Positions 36,515 to 45,779 are shown, counted from the stretch's first letter. The stretch is DNA of 64,000 nucleotides from Desulfosporosinus meridiei DSM 13257 (GCF_000231385.2 NC_018515.1:700501-764500), one strand, 5' to 3'. Notes: generated by a model not told the origin, from the letters alone. Numbers and translations are program-made.

Positions 36515-38311
36515 ATGGCTGAGAACCAACGGATTCTAGTTTGTGCAGGAACCGGATGTGCCTCATCAGGAGCACTTCCAATCATTGATATCTTGAAAGA
36601 GGAAATCAAGCGGCAAGGACTTGAAGAAACCGTAAGTGTCGTTGGAACGGGATGTCAAGGTTTTTGCGAAAAAGGACCTACGCTAGTTATTGAGCCCCAG
36701 CACATTTTATATACCCGTGTCACTAAAGAGGATGTCGAGGAAATCGTATCCCAAGAGCTTATCAAGGGAGAACGGGTTGAGCGGCTTCTGCTCATTGATC
36801 AGACAACTCAAAAACCTGTCAGCTCAATGTCAGAAATTAGATTTTTCGCAAAGCAGCATCGAATTGTGCTTCACAATTGTGGTGTCATTGATCCTCAGAA
36901 AATTAATGATTATACAGCCCGGGAAGGCTATAAGGGTATCCAAAAGGCTCTTAAAGAAATGTCGCCTGAAGAGGTCATGGAAGAAGTTAAGAAGTCAGGG
37001 CTGCGGGGGCGTGGCGGTGCTGGATTCCCTACCGGCGTAAAGTGGGGTTTTTGCCGTCAAACTCCTAGTGATAAAAAGTATATTATTTGTAACGCTGACG
37101 AAGGGGATCCGGGGGCATTTATGGATCGCAGTGTTCTTGAAGGAGATCCCCATTCGGTTATTGAGGGAATGCTCATTGGTGCCTATGCCATCGGAGCTGA
37201 TGAAGGCTATGTTTATTGTCGCGCAGAGTATCCTCTAGCCATTAAGCACTTGGAAACTGCCATAAAGCAGGCAGAAGAGGCTGGCTATTTAGGAGATAAT
37301 ATTCTTGGTTCCGGCTTTAATTTCCGTCTTAATGTCTTCGCCGGTGCGGGAGCTTTTGTCTGTGGAGAAGAGACCGCCCTGATGGCTTCTATCGAAGGAA
37401 AACGCGGAATGCCTAGGGTTCGTCCTCCTTTCCCGGCTGTTAGCGGGCTATGGGGCAAACCAACTAATATTAACAACGTTGAAACATGGTCCAATATTCC
37501 TCATATTTTGCGCAATGGTGCAGAGTGGTATACTCAATTTGGTACGGAAAAAAGTAAAGGAACTAAGATCTTTGCTTTAACAGGTAAGGTCAACAATACA
37601 GGCTTGGTAGAAGTTCCAATGGGAACAACTCTCAGAGAGATCATCTTTGACATCGGAGATGGAATTCAGGGCGGCAAGAAATTTAAAGCTGTTCAAATCG
37701 GCGGCCCCTCCGGTGGCTGTCTGCCTGAGGACATGCTTGATTTGGCAGTAGATTATGATACTTTGACACAAGCCGGAGCAATGGTGGGCTCAGGCGGACT
37801 GGTTATTATGGATGAGACCACTTGTATGGTGGATATCGCCCGTTATTTCTTAAACTTTTCCAAGAAAGAATCCTGTGGGAAATGTACACCATGTCGTGAA
37901 GGAACCACGCGGATGTATGAGATCCTGGATAGAATTACCAAGGGAGAAGGTAAAGAGGAAGATCTTGATACCTTAGAAAATCTTGCTTATACCATTAAGG
38001 AAACCTCCCTTTGCGGATTAGGTCAGTTTGCACCAAGCCCAATTCTGGCGACTTTGAAGTATTTCAGGCATGAATATGAGGCGCACATTCATGATCATAA
38101 ATGTCCGGCTCACAACTGTACGGCCCTTCTGAGTTATACTATTGATACCGAGAAATGTAAAATGTGCAGCCTTTGTGCTAAAAACTGTCCCACAAACTGC
38201 ATTTCAGGAGATAAGAAAACCAATACTCCCTATGTTATTGATGAAGATAAGTGTATTAAATGTGGAACTTGTATGGATAAGTGCAAGTTTGGAGCGATCA
38301 GCAGAGCATAA
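36515..38311 (+). CDS. Formate dehydrogenase-associated NuoF-like flavoprotein subunit
   Basis: FMN- and NAD(H)-binding subunit of 598 aa. It has the N-terminal CAGTGCASSGA and CQGFCEKGP cluster site, GRGGAGFPTG and CNADEGDPGAFMDRS, the [4Fe-4S] site CGKCTPCREGTTR, and two C-terminal ferredoxin clusters (CKMCSLCAKNC and CIKCGTCMDKC). It is a close paralogue of the hydrogenase flavoprotein at 11273, with identical layout. It is encoded 12 nt after the NuoE-like gene and before fdhF. Confidence 0.93.
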   Translation: MAENQRILVCAGTGCASSGALPIIDILKEEIKRQGLEETVSVVGTGCQGFCEKGPTLVIEPQHILYTRVTKEDVEEIVSQELIKGERVERLLLIDQTTQKPVSSMSEIRFFAKQHRIVLHNCGVIDPQKINDYTAREGYKGIQKALKEMSPEEVMEEVKKSGLRGRGGAGFPTGVKWGFCRQTPSDKKYIICNADEGDPGAFMDRSVLEGDPHSVIEGMLIGAYAIGADEGYVYCRAEYPLAIKHLETAIKQAEEAGYLGDNILGSGFNFRLNVFAGAGAFVCGEETALMASIEGKRGMPRVRPPFPAVSGLWGKPTNINNVETWSNIPHILRNGAEWYTQFGTEKSKGTKIFALTGKVNNTGLVEVPMGTTLREIIFDIGDGIQGGKKFKAVQIGGPSGGCLPEDMLDLAVDYDTLTQAGAMVGSGGLVIMDETTCMVDIARYFLNFSKKESCGKCTPCREGTTRMYEILDRITKGEGKEEDLDTLENLAYTIKETSLCGLGQFAPSPILATLKYFRHEYEAHIHDHKCPAHNCTALLSYTIDTEKCKMCSLCAKNCPTNCISGDKKTNTPYVIDEDKCIKCGTCMDKCKFGAISRA

Positions 38312-38338
38312 GTATAACTATTGAGAGGAGTGAATACT

Positions 38339-41020
38339 TTGGAGTGGCTTACATTAACAATTGATGGACGTGAAGTCAGTGTACCTAAAGGTACGACAGT
38401 ACTTGATGCCTGTCGGATGAATAATATTCCTATTCCAACCTTGTGTCATGCGCCGGAGCTAACCTCTGCGGGAGCATGCCGTCTGTGTGTGGTTCAAATC
38501 GAAGGGATGCGCAATCTTCCCCCCTCCTGTGTTACTCAAGCAGCACAGGGTATGAAGGTTGAGACCCAAAATCCTAAGGTTCGCCAAGCACGAAAAACTA
38601 TCCTGGAACTCCTTGTTGCCAATCATCCGTTAGATTGCATGACCTGTCAGAAGATGGGAGATTGTTCATTGGCAGAATATGCCTATGACTATGGGGTAAC
38701 CGGTGAGGTCTATCAAGGCGAGAAGCGCTGTCTGCCAATTGATGACAGTAATCCTTTTATTCTGCGCGACCCGAATAAATGTATCTTATGCGGAAAATGT
38801 ATTAAGGCTTGTACAGAAATTCAAGGAAAAAGCATTCTAGACTTTTCCTTTAGAGGTTTTGATACACAAGTAGGTCCTGCTTTCAATCTGCCTTATAAAG
38901 AGTCCGATTGTGATTTTTGTGGATCTTGCGTTTCAGTATGTCCTGTTGGAGCACTGACTGAAAAGCAAATGGTCGGCAAAGGACGTCCTTGGGAAGTATC
39001 CAAAGTCCAAACGACTTGTCCTTTCTGCGGAGTAGGTTGTAACTTTGATTTGAATGTTAAAGACGGAAAGGTCATTGGAGTAACTTCTAATCCTGAGGCA
39101 CCGGTTAATGGCAAAGCTTTGTGTGTTAAAGGCCGTTTTGGCATGGACATGATCTATAGCGACAATCGTGTAACCACACCTTTAATTAGAAAAAATGGAG
39201 AACTGGTTCCGGCAGATTGGGATGAGGCTCTGGATTTGGTCGCCTCTAAGTTGGGAGAGATTAAAAAGACCTATGGTCCCAACTCTATAGCTGCTTTAAG
39301 CTCAGCTCACTGCACAAATGAAGAAAATTACCTGATGCAAAAGTTCATGCGCGCGGTAATCGGTACGAATAATATCGATCACTGCGCAAGGACTTGACAC
39401 GCTCCCACTGTGGCCGGTCTGGCCACCTCATTTGGATCCGGAGCGATGACTAATTCCATTAATGAAATTCCTAACGTTAAGGCTATGTTTGTTATTGGTG
39501 CTAACCCGACAGAAGCTCATCCGGTAATCGGAACTAAAATGAAACAAGCCCTGGCTAAAGGCGCTAAACTGATTGTTGCTGACCCTCGGTGTATCAATCT
39601 TGCCGAAGATGCAGATGTTTGGTTGAGACTGAGGCCAGGAACGGATATTGCTTTGATCAACGGAATCATGAACATTATTCTGGCTAACGGGTGGGAAGAT
39701 AAAGAGTTTATTGCTGAACGAACAGAAGGCTTTGAAAACGTTAAAGAAGCAGTAAAGGAATATACTCCTGAAGTAGTAAGTAAAGTAACTGGGGTTTCCG
39801 TAGAACAGCTCGAAGAAGCCGCCAGAATCTATGCTACCGCTGAACGAGCTTCAATCTTCTATACCTTAGGGATAACTGAGCATACCTGTGGTACGGACAA
39901 TGTCATGAGTCTGGCAAACCTAGCTATGCTGACAGGAAATATTGGTAAGGAGAGTTCAGGGGTTAACCCAATGCGCGGCCAGAATAACGTACAGGGTGCC
40001 TGTGATATGGGAGCACTTCCCAATGTTTATCCCGGTTACCAACAGGTTGCCAGCCCAGAAGTACGAGCCAAGTTCGAGGCAGCTTGGGGTGTTCCCCTTG
40101 ATCCGAATCCCGGCTTTATGATTCCAGATATGTTTGGAGCTGCAGTTAGTAAAGATCTGCGTGCTCTGTATGTCTTAGGAGAAGATCCGGTCATTACGGA
40201 TGCCGATGCGAACCATGTACGCAAAGGTCTTGAGGCCTTGGACTTCCTTGTTGTTCAAGAAATTTTCTTGTCTGAAACAGCAAAACTAGCGGATGTCGTC
40301 TTACCTGGTGCTAGTTATGCAGAGAAGACAGGCACTTTCACAAATACTGAGCGAAGAGTGCAATTGGTAAATCAGGCCATTAAGCCTATTGGAAATGCTA
40401 AGACAGATGGGGAGATCATTTGTGAGCTGGCTACTCGTATGGGTTACCCCTTCAACTATGAATCTTCTGCAGATGTCATGCAGGAAATTTCAAAGCTCGC
40501 ACCACAATTTGCTGGTATAACCCATGAGCGCTTAGGAACACAAGGCCTGCAATGGCCTGTACCCCATGCGGAGCACCCAGGAACCAAGTTCCTGCATGAA
40601 GGGAAGTTTAACCGGGGCAAAGGACTCTTTATGGCCGTAGAAAATCAGTTGCCTGCTGAATTGCCCGATGAGGAATATCCTTTCTTGCTCAATACCGGAC
40701 GTAAACTCTCTCACTATAATGTTTTCACCCAACACTCCCCTTCATTAGGCATCCATTCTCCTGAAGAGCTTGCTGAGGTTAATCCTTCAGACGCTAAGAA
40801 ACTGGGAATTGAAGATGGAGAAGTAGTCCAAGTAGCATCACGCCGTGGTGAGCTGAAAACTAAAGTTAAAGTAACTGAGAGAGTCCCAGAAGGCATGGTC
40901 TTCATGACACTTCACTATTTTGATTCACCAACCAATGTCCTGACCAATGGTGCCTATGATAAAGTTACCAAAACCTATGAGTATAAAGTATGTGGTGTAA
41001 AAATTTCCAAGGTTAGCTAA
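38339..41020 (+). CDS. fdhF: Selenocysteine formate dehydrogenase catalytic subunit (in-frame UGA = Sec)
   Basis: One reading frame of 893 residues that runs through an in-frame TGA at 39395-39397 (residue 353). The context CART-Sec-HAPTVAGL is the known active site of selenoprotein formate dehydrogenases, and a SECIS-like hairpin follows it. The N-terminal part is NuoG-like: [2Fe-2S] (ACRLCVVQIEG), HPLDCMTCQKMGDC and two ferredoxin clusters (CILCGKCIKAC, CDFCGSCVSVCP). The molybdopterin oxidoreductase part begins with CPFCGVGCNFD. The TTG at 38339 has GAGAGGAG upstream. The enzyme binds Mo or W with two pterins and oxidises formate or reduces CO2; direction cannot be told from sequence. The Sec machinery genes are not in this window. 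Confidence 0.93.
39395..39430 (+). promoter_or_regulatory. Bacterial SECIS hairpin for selenocysteine insertion
   Basis: Starting 12 nt after the UGA, GTGGCC (39410-39415) pairs with GGCCAC (39421-39426) around the loop GGTCT. The GGUCU-type apical loop and the position just 3' of the UGA match the formate dehydrogenase SECIS of enterobacteria, which SelB recognises. Confidence 0.8.
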
Positions 41021-41029
41021 GATCCAAAA

Positions 41030-41072
41030 GGGGCCGATGCTTTACGAACTCAGTTCGTAGAGCATCGGCCCC
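41030..41072 (+). terminator. Intrinsic terminator after fdhF
   Basis: GGGGCCGATGCTTTACGAAC pairs with its near-complement ending in GCATCGGCCCC over a 3-nt loop. It follows the fdhF stop by 9 nt. A clear T run is missing, so it might be a transcript-stabilising hairpin. Confidence 0.6.
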
Positions 41073-41093
41073 CCGTGTTGTGTGCGTGTTGTG

Positions 41094-41157
41094 CGTGTTG
41101 TGGGGACGGTCCTTTTAACACACTATAGTGTGTTAAAAGGACCGTCCCCACAACACG
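41094..41157. repeat. 64-bp perfect palindrome with GGGGACGGTCC core
   Basis: Two 32-bp arms are exactly complementary without any spacer, from CGTGTTGTGGGGACGG at the left edge to CCGTCCCCACAACACG at the right. A short run of GTGTTGTGTGC-type repeats precedes it. The arm shares the GTGTTAAAAGGACCGTCCCC segment with the repeat at 22972. Confidence 0.85.
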
Positions 41158-41220
41158 TGACTTAGAAGTTTGAATATGGTACATTGAGGGTAGAATGAAT
41201 GATTGGGGAAGTGAGGATTT

Positions 41221-41454
41221 TTGAAACAAGAAATAGTAATGTATACATTACCCCTTTGCCCATATTGCGCACGGGCTAAACGATTCCTCACGGGCAGAGG
41301 AATTATGTTTTCAGAAAAGAATATCCTGATTCCGAAGAATTTTAAAGAATTGCGGAATATGACAAATTCGATTGGAGTTCCGGTAACCATTGTAGGCAAA
41401 CGAATCTTGACTCGTTTTTCGTTAGCTGAATATGAGGAGGTCTTTAGAAATTAG
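41221..41454 (+). CDS. Glutaredoxin-like protein
   Basis: Thiol-redox protein of 77 aa with the active site CPYC near residue 13 and a cis-Pro segment GVPVTIVG, as in NrdH and glutaredoxins. The start is TTG at 41221 with GAGGA nearby. It overlaps the next gene, mobA. Its electron partner and target are not known; placement in a Moco/FDH island hints at a maturation or redox role, by inference only. Confidence 0.82.
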   Translation: MKQEIVMYTLPLCPYCARAKRFLTGRGIMFSEKNILIPKNFKELRNMTNSIGVPVTIVGKRILTRFSLAEYEEVFRN

Positions 41455-42079
41455 TACTCCAAAATCCGAAATACAAGTTCCTAGGTTGCAGGCAACCGGG
41501 GTTTTATTAGCGGGTGGAAAAAGCTCACGGATGAAAAAGGATAAGGCGTTTCTTGAGATAGAAGGACAGTCATTGGCTGAACGAAGTCTTAAGGTCTTGA
41601 AGGCTTTATTTCCAGAGGTGTTAATCAGTAGTAATCAGCCCGAACTCTTTGCCCAGTATGAGTTACCGGTTATTCGAGATGAGGTTATAGGTCGAGGCCC
41701 CTTGGAGGGGCTCTATCAAGGTCTTAAAGCAGCAAAGCATGATGTCGTATTTTTTGTTGCCTGTGATATGCCGTTTTTGGAAATAGAACTTATTCGTTTT
41801 TTAGCAAAGTGGAGTTCGGATTATGATTTAGTCGTCCCAAAACTTCAGTCTGGCCTTCATCCATTGCATGCTTTTTATCATCGGCGTTGTCTGAGTGCAA
41901 TAAAAAATAATCTTGAGGCAGGCCGCCTGAAGATTATTGATTTCTATTCAGCATGTTCAGCTAAGTATGTTGATGAAAAGGAAATGAGTGGTTGTTTTAC
42001 TGATTTAACGAATGCGTTTTGCAACGTAAACACACCAGAAGAATGGTCTTATATCAATAAGACCATAACCCCCATTTAG
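41432..42079 (+). CDS. mobA: Molybdenum cofactor guanylyltransferase MobA
   Basis: Nucleotidyltransferase of up to 215 aa that adds GMP to molybdopterin to make MGD, the cofactor form needed by formate dehydrogenase. The signature is GVLLAGGKSSRMKKDKAFL and the metal motif is in ACDMPFL. The start is doubtful: the ATG at 41432 has no ribosome site, while a strong GAGGAGG (41434-41440) lies 9 nt before an in-frame ATT at 41450 that overlaps the previous stop. The gene ends 4 nt inside the convergent fdhD. Confidence 0.88.
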   Translation: MRRSLEISTPKSEIQVPRLQATGVLLAGGKSSRMKKDKAFLEIEGQSLAERSLKVLKALFPEVLISSNQPELFAQYELPVIRDEVIGRGPLEGLYQGLKAAKHDVVFFVACDMPFLEIELIRFLAKWSSDYDLVVPKLQSGLHPLHAFYHRRCLSAIKNNLEAGRLKIIDFYSACSAKYVDEKEMSGCFTDLTNAFCNVNTPEEWSYINKTITPI

Positions 42080-42876
42080 AATTCATTAGAGTTACAAATG
42101 ATACGTTCGCTGCAAGTATAAATATTTACCCGTTGTTCCCTGGCAAAGCCTAGAACTGTAATATTCAGAGCAGTTGCTTGCGCGAGAGCCATATCCGTTG
42201 GAGCACCTCGAGCAATAAGGATAGGTGCTTTCATTTTGGCAACCTTAAGTAGTATTTCAGAGGCAACTCGACCACTGAAAAATACTACATGGTTTTCAAG
42301 ATTTAATCTTTTGCGAAAGGCTTCCCCACTTAGTTTATCAAAAACATTATGTCTGCCGATATCATAACTTGTCATAAGGACTTTTCCTTGGTAACCTATT
42401 CCGCCGCTATGGATACCTCCGGTTTTTGCAAAGAGGGGGAGATATGACTGTAGGAATTTTGCGTAACTATAAGCTTCTTGAAGAGAGATACGATAGTTCG
42501 AGGTTATTGGTTTAACCATCAGGGCATCATTGGCAAAGCAAAAGGACGCTCTGCTTTTACCACAACAAGCTGAAACGTATCGTTTACTCATTAGCTCTTT
42601 TTGTAAAACGCAGGGCCTGCCTTCGACCCAAATCATGAAGTTCGCAGGATCTTGTCGTATTTCGTATACGTCCTCGGGAACTTGGATAAATCCCTCATTA
42701 AATAAAAAACCAAGGGTAAGCTCTTCGATTTGAGAAGGAGAGCACAATAGTGTTGCTATTTCCTCCCTGTTATAGTGAACGGTTAGGGGAATTTCTCGAA
42801 CAACTGTATCATCTAGCCATTCTAATAATTCACCGTTGGCTTTAAGAATGGTATGGGTAACGGTTTCATTTGTCAT
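42076..42876 (-). CDS. fdhD: Formate dehydrogenase sulfurtransferase FdhD
   Basis: Protein of 266 aa needed to sulfurate the molybdenum cofactor of formate dehydrogenases. The active-site loop is ACCGKSRAS (two Cys) near residue 108. The segments GFLFNEGFI and DIGRHNVFDK are diagnostic. The start ATG follows AAGGAGGATTT. It lies on the minus strand between mobA (convergent) and the moa operon (divergent). Confidence 0.94.
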   Translation of the reverse strand: MTNETVTHTILKANGELLEWLDDTVVREIPLTVHYNREEIATLLCSPSQIEELTLGFLFNEGFIQVPEDVYEIRQDPANFMIWVEGRPCVLQKELMSKRYVSACCGKSRASFCFANDALMVKPITSNYRISLQEAYSYAKFLQSYLPLFAKTGGIHSGGIGYQGKVLMTSYDIGRHNVFDKLSGEAFRKRLNLENHVVFFSGRVASEILLKVAKMKAPILIARGAPTDMALAQATALNITVLGFAREQRVNIYTCSERIICNSNEF

Positions 42877-43060
42877 AAATCCTCCTTGGACATAGCCTTT
42901 CTTATAGTGTACAATATTATTAAAGAAACCTAAATGTTTTTTCGATAGAATAATAAATAGAAAATAATTAAATCATAAAAAGCGAGCTATTTAAAGAAGA
43001 TCTAAAAAAGGAAATTGGCTTTAAATGGCGAATTATAACTTTAAGAAAAAACAATTGAAT

Positions 43061-43165
43061 TACTCCGAAGCTGAGTTACCTAAAGCATCTGCAATGGTGA
43101 CCAGACAAGTGTCATAGGCACTCGGGTATTATGGGAAACTGTAATATCTCCTGTTGGAAAGGAGT
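43061..43165 (+). ncRNA. Probable Moco (molybdenum/tungsten cofactor) riboswitch
   Basis: A structured leader ahead of moaA. The outer helix is ACTCC (43062-43066) with GGAGT (43161-43165). The next helix is CTGAG with CTCGG. Hairpins are TGAC/GTCA (43098-43114 approx.) and GGTATTAT/GTAATATC around a GGGAAAC loop. The 3' segment TTGGAAAGGAG matches the conserved end of the Moco motif. An intrinsic terminator follows at 43184, as an expression platform. The fit was made by eye. Confidence 0.6.
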
Positions 43166-43183
43166 CTGTCGACAGGTGGAATT

Positions 43184-43218
43184 AAACCCACGGTTGTTTG
43201 CAGACCGTGGGTTTTTTT
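43184..43218 (+). terminator. Intrinsic terminator in the moaA leader
   Basis: AAACCCACGGT pairs with ACCGTGGGTTT and is followed by a run of T. It lies between the putative riboswitch and the moaA ribosome site, so it can attenuate the operon. Confidence 0.88.
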
Positions 43219-43255
43219 GTTGTTTAAAAATAATAATCTGAGAAGAGGAGTCATA

Positions 43256-44227
43256 ATGCAAGATCAATATCTTAGACGAATTGAATATCTCAGAATTTCT
43301 ATCACAGATCGTTGTAATCTTCGGTGTCAATATTGCATGCCGGCTGAAGGAGTTCAATGGTTGCCTCATGACTCTATTCTTTCCTTCGAAGAAATTTTAA
43401 GATTAATGAGGATAAGTACACAATTAGGCTTCCGGCGCTTTCGAGTTACAGGCGGTGAACCTTTAGTTCGCAAGGGTATTTTAGGTTTTTTGCGGGAAAG
43501 TGCTCAACTACCGGGAGTAGATGATCTTATGCTAACAACTAACGGATTGTTACTTCCGGAAATGGCTTTTGATATAAAGTCGGCAGGGGTTCAGCGCATA
43601 AATATTAGCTTGGATACCATGGATCGAGATCGTTTTTACGAAAACACGCGTGGTGGTGACGTTTCAAAAGTTATTCAAGGGATTTTTCGTTCCCTTGAGG
43701 CGGGCCTCAATCCAGTTAAAATTAATGTGGTGGTTGTACGGGGATTTAATACAGATGAGTTGCCGAGCTTTCTTACCCTAGCTAAGGAATATCCGCTTCA
43801 CGTTCGATTCATCGAGCTTATGCCGATTGGAGTCAGCTCCGAGCATAGGTCAGATTTTGTCTCAATTCAAGAAATGAAGGAGCTTCTGGGACTTGAGGAT
43901 GATATTCCCATTAAGGACATTCCCGGCGGAGGACCTGCAGAGTATTTTCGACCCAATGGTTATAAGGGAAGTATAGGCTTTATTAGTGCCTTAAGTCGCC
44001 ATTTTTGCAATACCTGCAATCGGGTGCGCTTAACTGCGGATGGAAAATTAAGACCATGCCTCCACAGCAAGCATGAAGTCGATTTTCGAGAAGTTTTGCG
44101 GTCAGGTATCTCCGACCAGGAAGTTATGAAATTGTTTGCTCAGGCTGTATGGCATAAACCAGCAGAGCATCATATGAACAACGAAGCGTGGCAAGATACA
44201 CGCGTAATGTCTCAGATCGGAGGGTGA
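43256..44227 (+). CDS. moaA: GTP 3',8-cyclase MoaA
   Basis: Radical-SAM enzyme of 323 aa that turns GTP into the first pterin precursor of molybdenum cofactor. The SAM-cluster motif CNLRCQYC is at residues 20-27. The second cluster has CNTCNRVRL and a Cys in RPCLHS. The chain ends in the required Gly-Gly. The start ATG at 43256 has GAGGAG 5 nt upstream; the frame is open further 5' but that part is riboswitch and terminator. It is the first of four Moco genes. Confidence 0.95.
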   Translation: MQDQYLRRIEYLRISITDRCNLRCQYCMPAEGVQWLPHDSILSFEEILRLMRISTQLGFRRFRVTGGEPLVRKGILGFLRESAQLPGVDDLMLTTNGLLLPEMAFDIKSAGVQRINISLDTMDRDRFYENTRGGDVSKVIQGIFRSLEAGLNPVKINVVVVRGFNTDELPSFLTLAKEYPLHVRFIELMPIGVSSEHRSDFVSIQEMKELLGLEDDIPIKDIPGGGPAEYFRPNGYKGSIGFISALSRHFCNTCNRVRLTADGKLRPCLHSKHEVDFREVLRSGISDQEVMKLFAQAVWHKPAEHHMNNEAWQDTRVMSQIGG

Positions 44228-44230
44228 ATA

Positions 44231-44704
44231 GTGGAGGATTTAACACATTTTGATGAGGAAGGCCGCGCTCGTATGGTGGATGTCAGTGATAAAGCTGAGA
44301 CAGCACGAGTTGCCGTTGCTCAGGGAAAGATACTTATGAAGCCAGAGACATTGGAGAGAATCCGCTCAGGTTTAATTGCTAAAGGAGATGTTTTGGGAGT
44401 GGCTCAAGTTGCTGGAATTATGGCTGCCAAGCAGACATCCCAGTTGATTCCTATGTGCCATCCATTGGCGATTACCGGTGCTAAACTTAGTTTTAAATTT
44501 GTGGAGCCTGGTGAAATAGACATCGAGGCAAGTGTGAAAGTTCATGGCAAAACCGGGGTTGAAATGGAGGCATTGACAGCTGTAAGTGTGGCGGCCTTGA
44601 CCATCTATGATATGTGCAAAGCTATTGATAAAAGTATGATGATTAAAGATATTTATTTGGCGGAGAAGATAGGCGGGAAAAGCGGGCATTATATACATGG
44701 CTAA
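44231..44704 (+). CDS. moaC: Cyclic pyranopterin monophosphate synthase MoaC
   Basis: Hexameric enzyme of 157 aa that acts after MoaA to form cPMP. Motifs: ARMVDVSDK at the start, [12 protein letters not shown] in the middle and [22 protein letters not shown] in two overlapping parts. The start is GTG at 44231 with GGAGGG upstream, 3 nt after the moaA stop. Confidence 0.95.
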   Translation: MEDLTHFDEEGRARMVDVSDKAETARVAVAQGKILMKPETLERIRSGLIAKGDVLGVAQVAGIMAAKQTSQLIPMCHPLAITGAKLSFKFVEPGEIDIEASVKVHGKTGVEMEALTAVSVAALTIYDMCKAIDKSMMIKDIYLAEKIGGKSGHYIHG

Positions 44705-44832
44705 CTGCCAATCGCTTGCATTATAGGTGGAGAAATTGCAAGTAAGACATGCCTAGTTCAAGCAACGCATATGAAGTAGAGCTCCAGATGCGTAAGTTTC
44801 CAATATAACAATTTTGTTGAGGGGGCTTTATA

Positions 44833-45267
44833 GTGGGAAAAATTGTAGCTGTTTGTACAAGTGAACGAAAAGGAATGCGAAAAAAAAATGTAGGTGAAGG
44901 AATCTTAAAGGTCAATTTTGGGCTTGAAGGTGATGCGCATGGAGGAGATTGGCATCGTATGGTTAGTCTGCTAGCCATGGAGAGCATAAAGACAATGCAG
45001 GATAAAGGGTTGAAGGTGAAGCCTGGAGATTTTGCAGAGAACTTAACAACTGAGGGGATAGAACTATTTACACTGCCAGTTGGAACAAAGCTGAAAATTG
45101 GGGCCACCAGCATAGGGGAAGTCACTCAAATTGGTAAGGAATGTCATACAAAATGTGCGATATATCATCAGGCAGGGGATTGTGTCATGCCTAAAGAAGG
45201 AATCTTTATTCGTCTCCTGGAGGGTGGAGTAGTTCGAGTTGGAGACATTATTGAGGTGATCGAGTAA
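44833..45267 (+). CDS. MOSC domain protein
   Basis: Protein of 144 aa consisting of a MOSC domain (GLEGDAHGGDWHR, then a Cys in GKECHTKCAIY, and a C-terminal RVGDIIEVIE). MOSC proteins handle sulfur or the molybdenum cofactor. The start is GTG at 44833 with TTGAGGGGG upstream. It sits between moaC and mogA and its stop overlaps mogA by one base. Confidence 0.9.
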   Translation: MGKIVAVCTSERKGMRKKNVGEGILKVNFGLEGDAHGGDWHRMVSLLAMESIKTMQDKGLKVKPGDFAENLTTEGIELFTLPVGTKLKIGATSIGEVTQIGKECHTKCAIYHQAGDCVMPKEGIFIRLLEGGVVRVGDIIEVIE

Positions 45268-45779
45268 TGCTTCGTGTTGGAATAATCACAGCCAGTGATA
45301 AAGGATCGCGTGGAGAAAGGGAGGATCTCTCAGGCCCTACCCTCAGCAAGCTCGTTCAGGAAATTGATGGCGAAGTTGTAGAGTATATAGTGCTTCCCGA
45401 TGACCAAGCACAATTAGAAGCAACCATGTGCCAATGGGCAGATGAGCTCAACTTGGATTTGATTCTCACGACGGGTGGAACAGGATTCTCGATTCGAGAT
45501 GTAACACCGGAAGCTACTCTAGCTGTAGCTGATCGTATGGTTCCTGGCATTGCTGAGGTGATGCGCATGGAAAGCCTTAAGGTAACGCCAAAGGCCATGT
45601 TAAGCAGGGCTATTGCAGCCCTTAGGAAGAGAACCTTGATTATTAATATGCCAGGTAGCCCTAAGGCAGTGCGTGAGTGTTTTGCTGCTATCGCACCGGC
45701 GATACCTCATGGGATTCAAATTCTCAAAGGAGAAGCTAGTGAATGTGCATCGACATCTCAAGCAACCCAAAATCAATAA
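45267..45779 (+). CDS. Molybdopterin adenylyltransferase (MoaB/MogA)
   Basis: Protein of 170 aa of the MoaB/MogA fold that adenylylates molybdopterin before metal insertion. Motifs: GIITASDKGSRGEREDLSGP in the first strand-loop, LTTGGTGFSIRDVTPEA, and INMPGSPKAVRECF at the end. The start overlaps the MOSC stop (TAATG). It ends the Moco operon and is followed by a terminator. Confidence 0.92.
   Translation: MLRVGIITASDKGSRGEREDLSGPTLSKLVQEIDGEVVEYIVLPDDQAQLEATMCQWADELNLDLILTTGGTGFSIRDVTPEATLAVADRMVPGIAEVMRMESLKVTPKAMLSRAIAALRKRTLIINMPGSPKAVRECFAAIAPAIPHGIQILKGEASECASTSQATQNQ

Noticed and set aside
39395-39409. Frameshift or nonsense mutation splitting the formate dehydrogenase gene
   Set aside because: Both halves are in the same frame, the TGA falls at the known Sec position of formate dehydrogenases and a SECIS-like hairpin follows. 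A selenoprotein explains all of it.
43154-43255. N-terminal extension of MoaA from an upstream TTG
   Set aside because: These 34 codons cover the riboswitch 3' part and the terminator, and the ATG at 43256 has its own ribosome site and gives the usual MoaA start.
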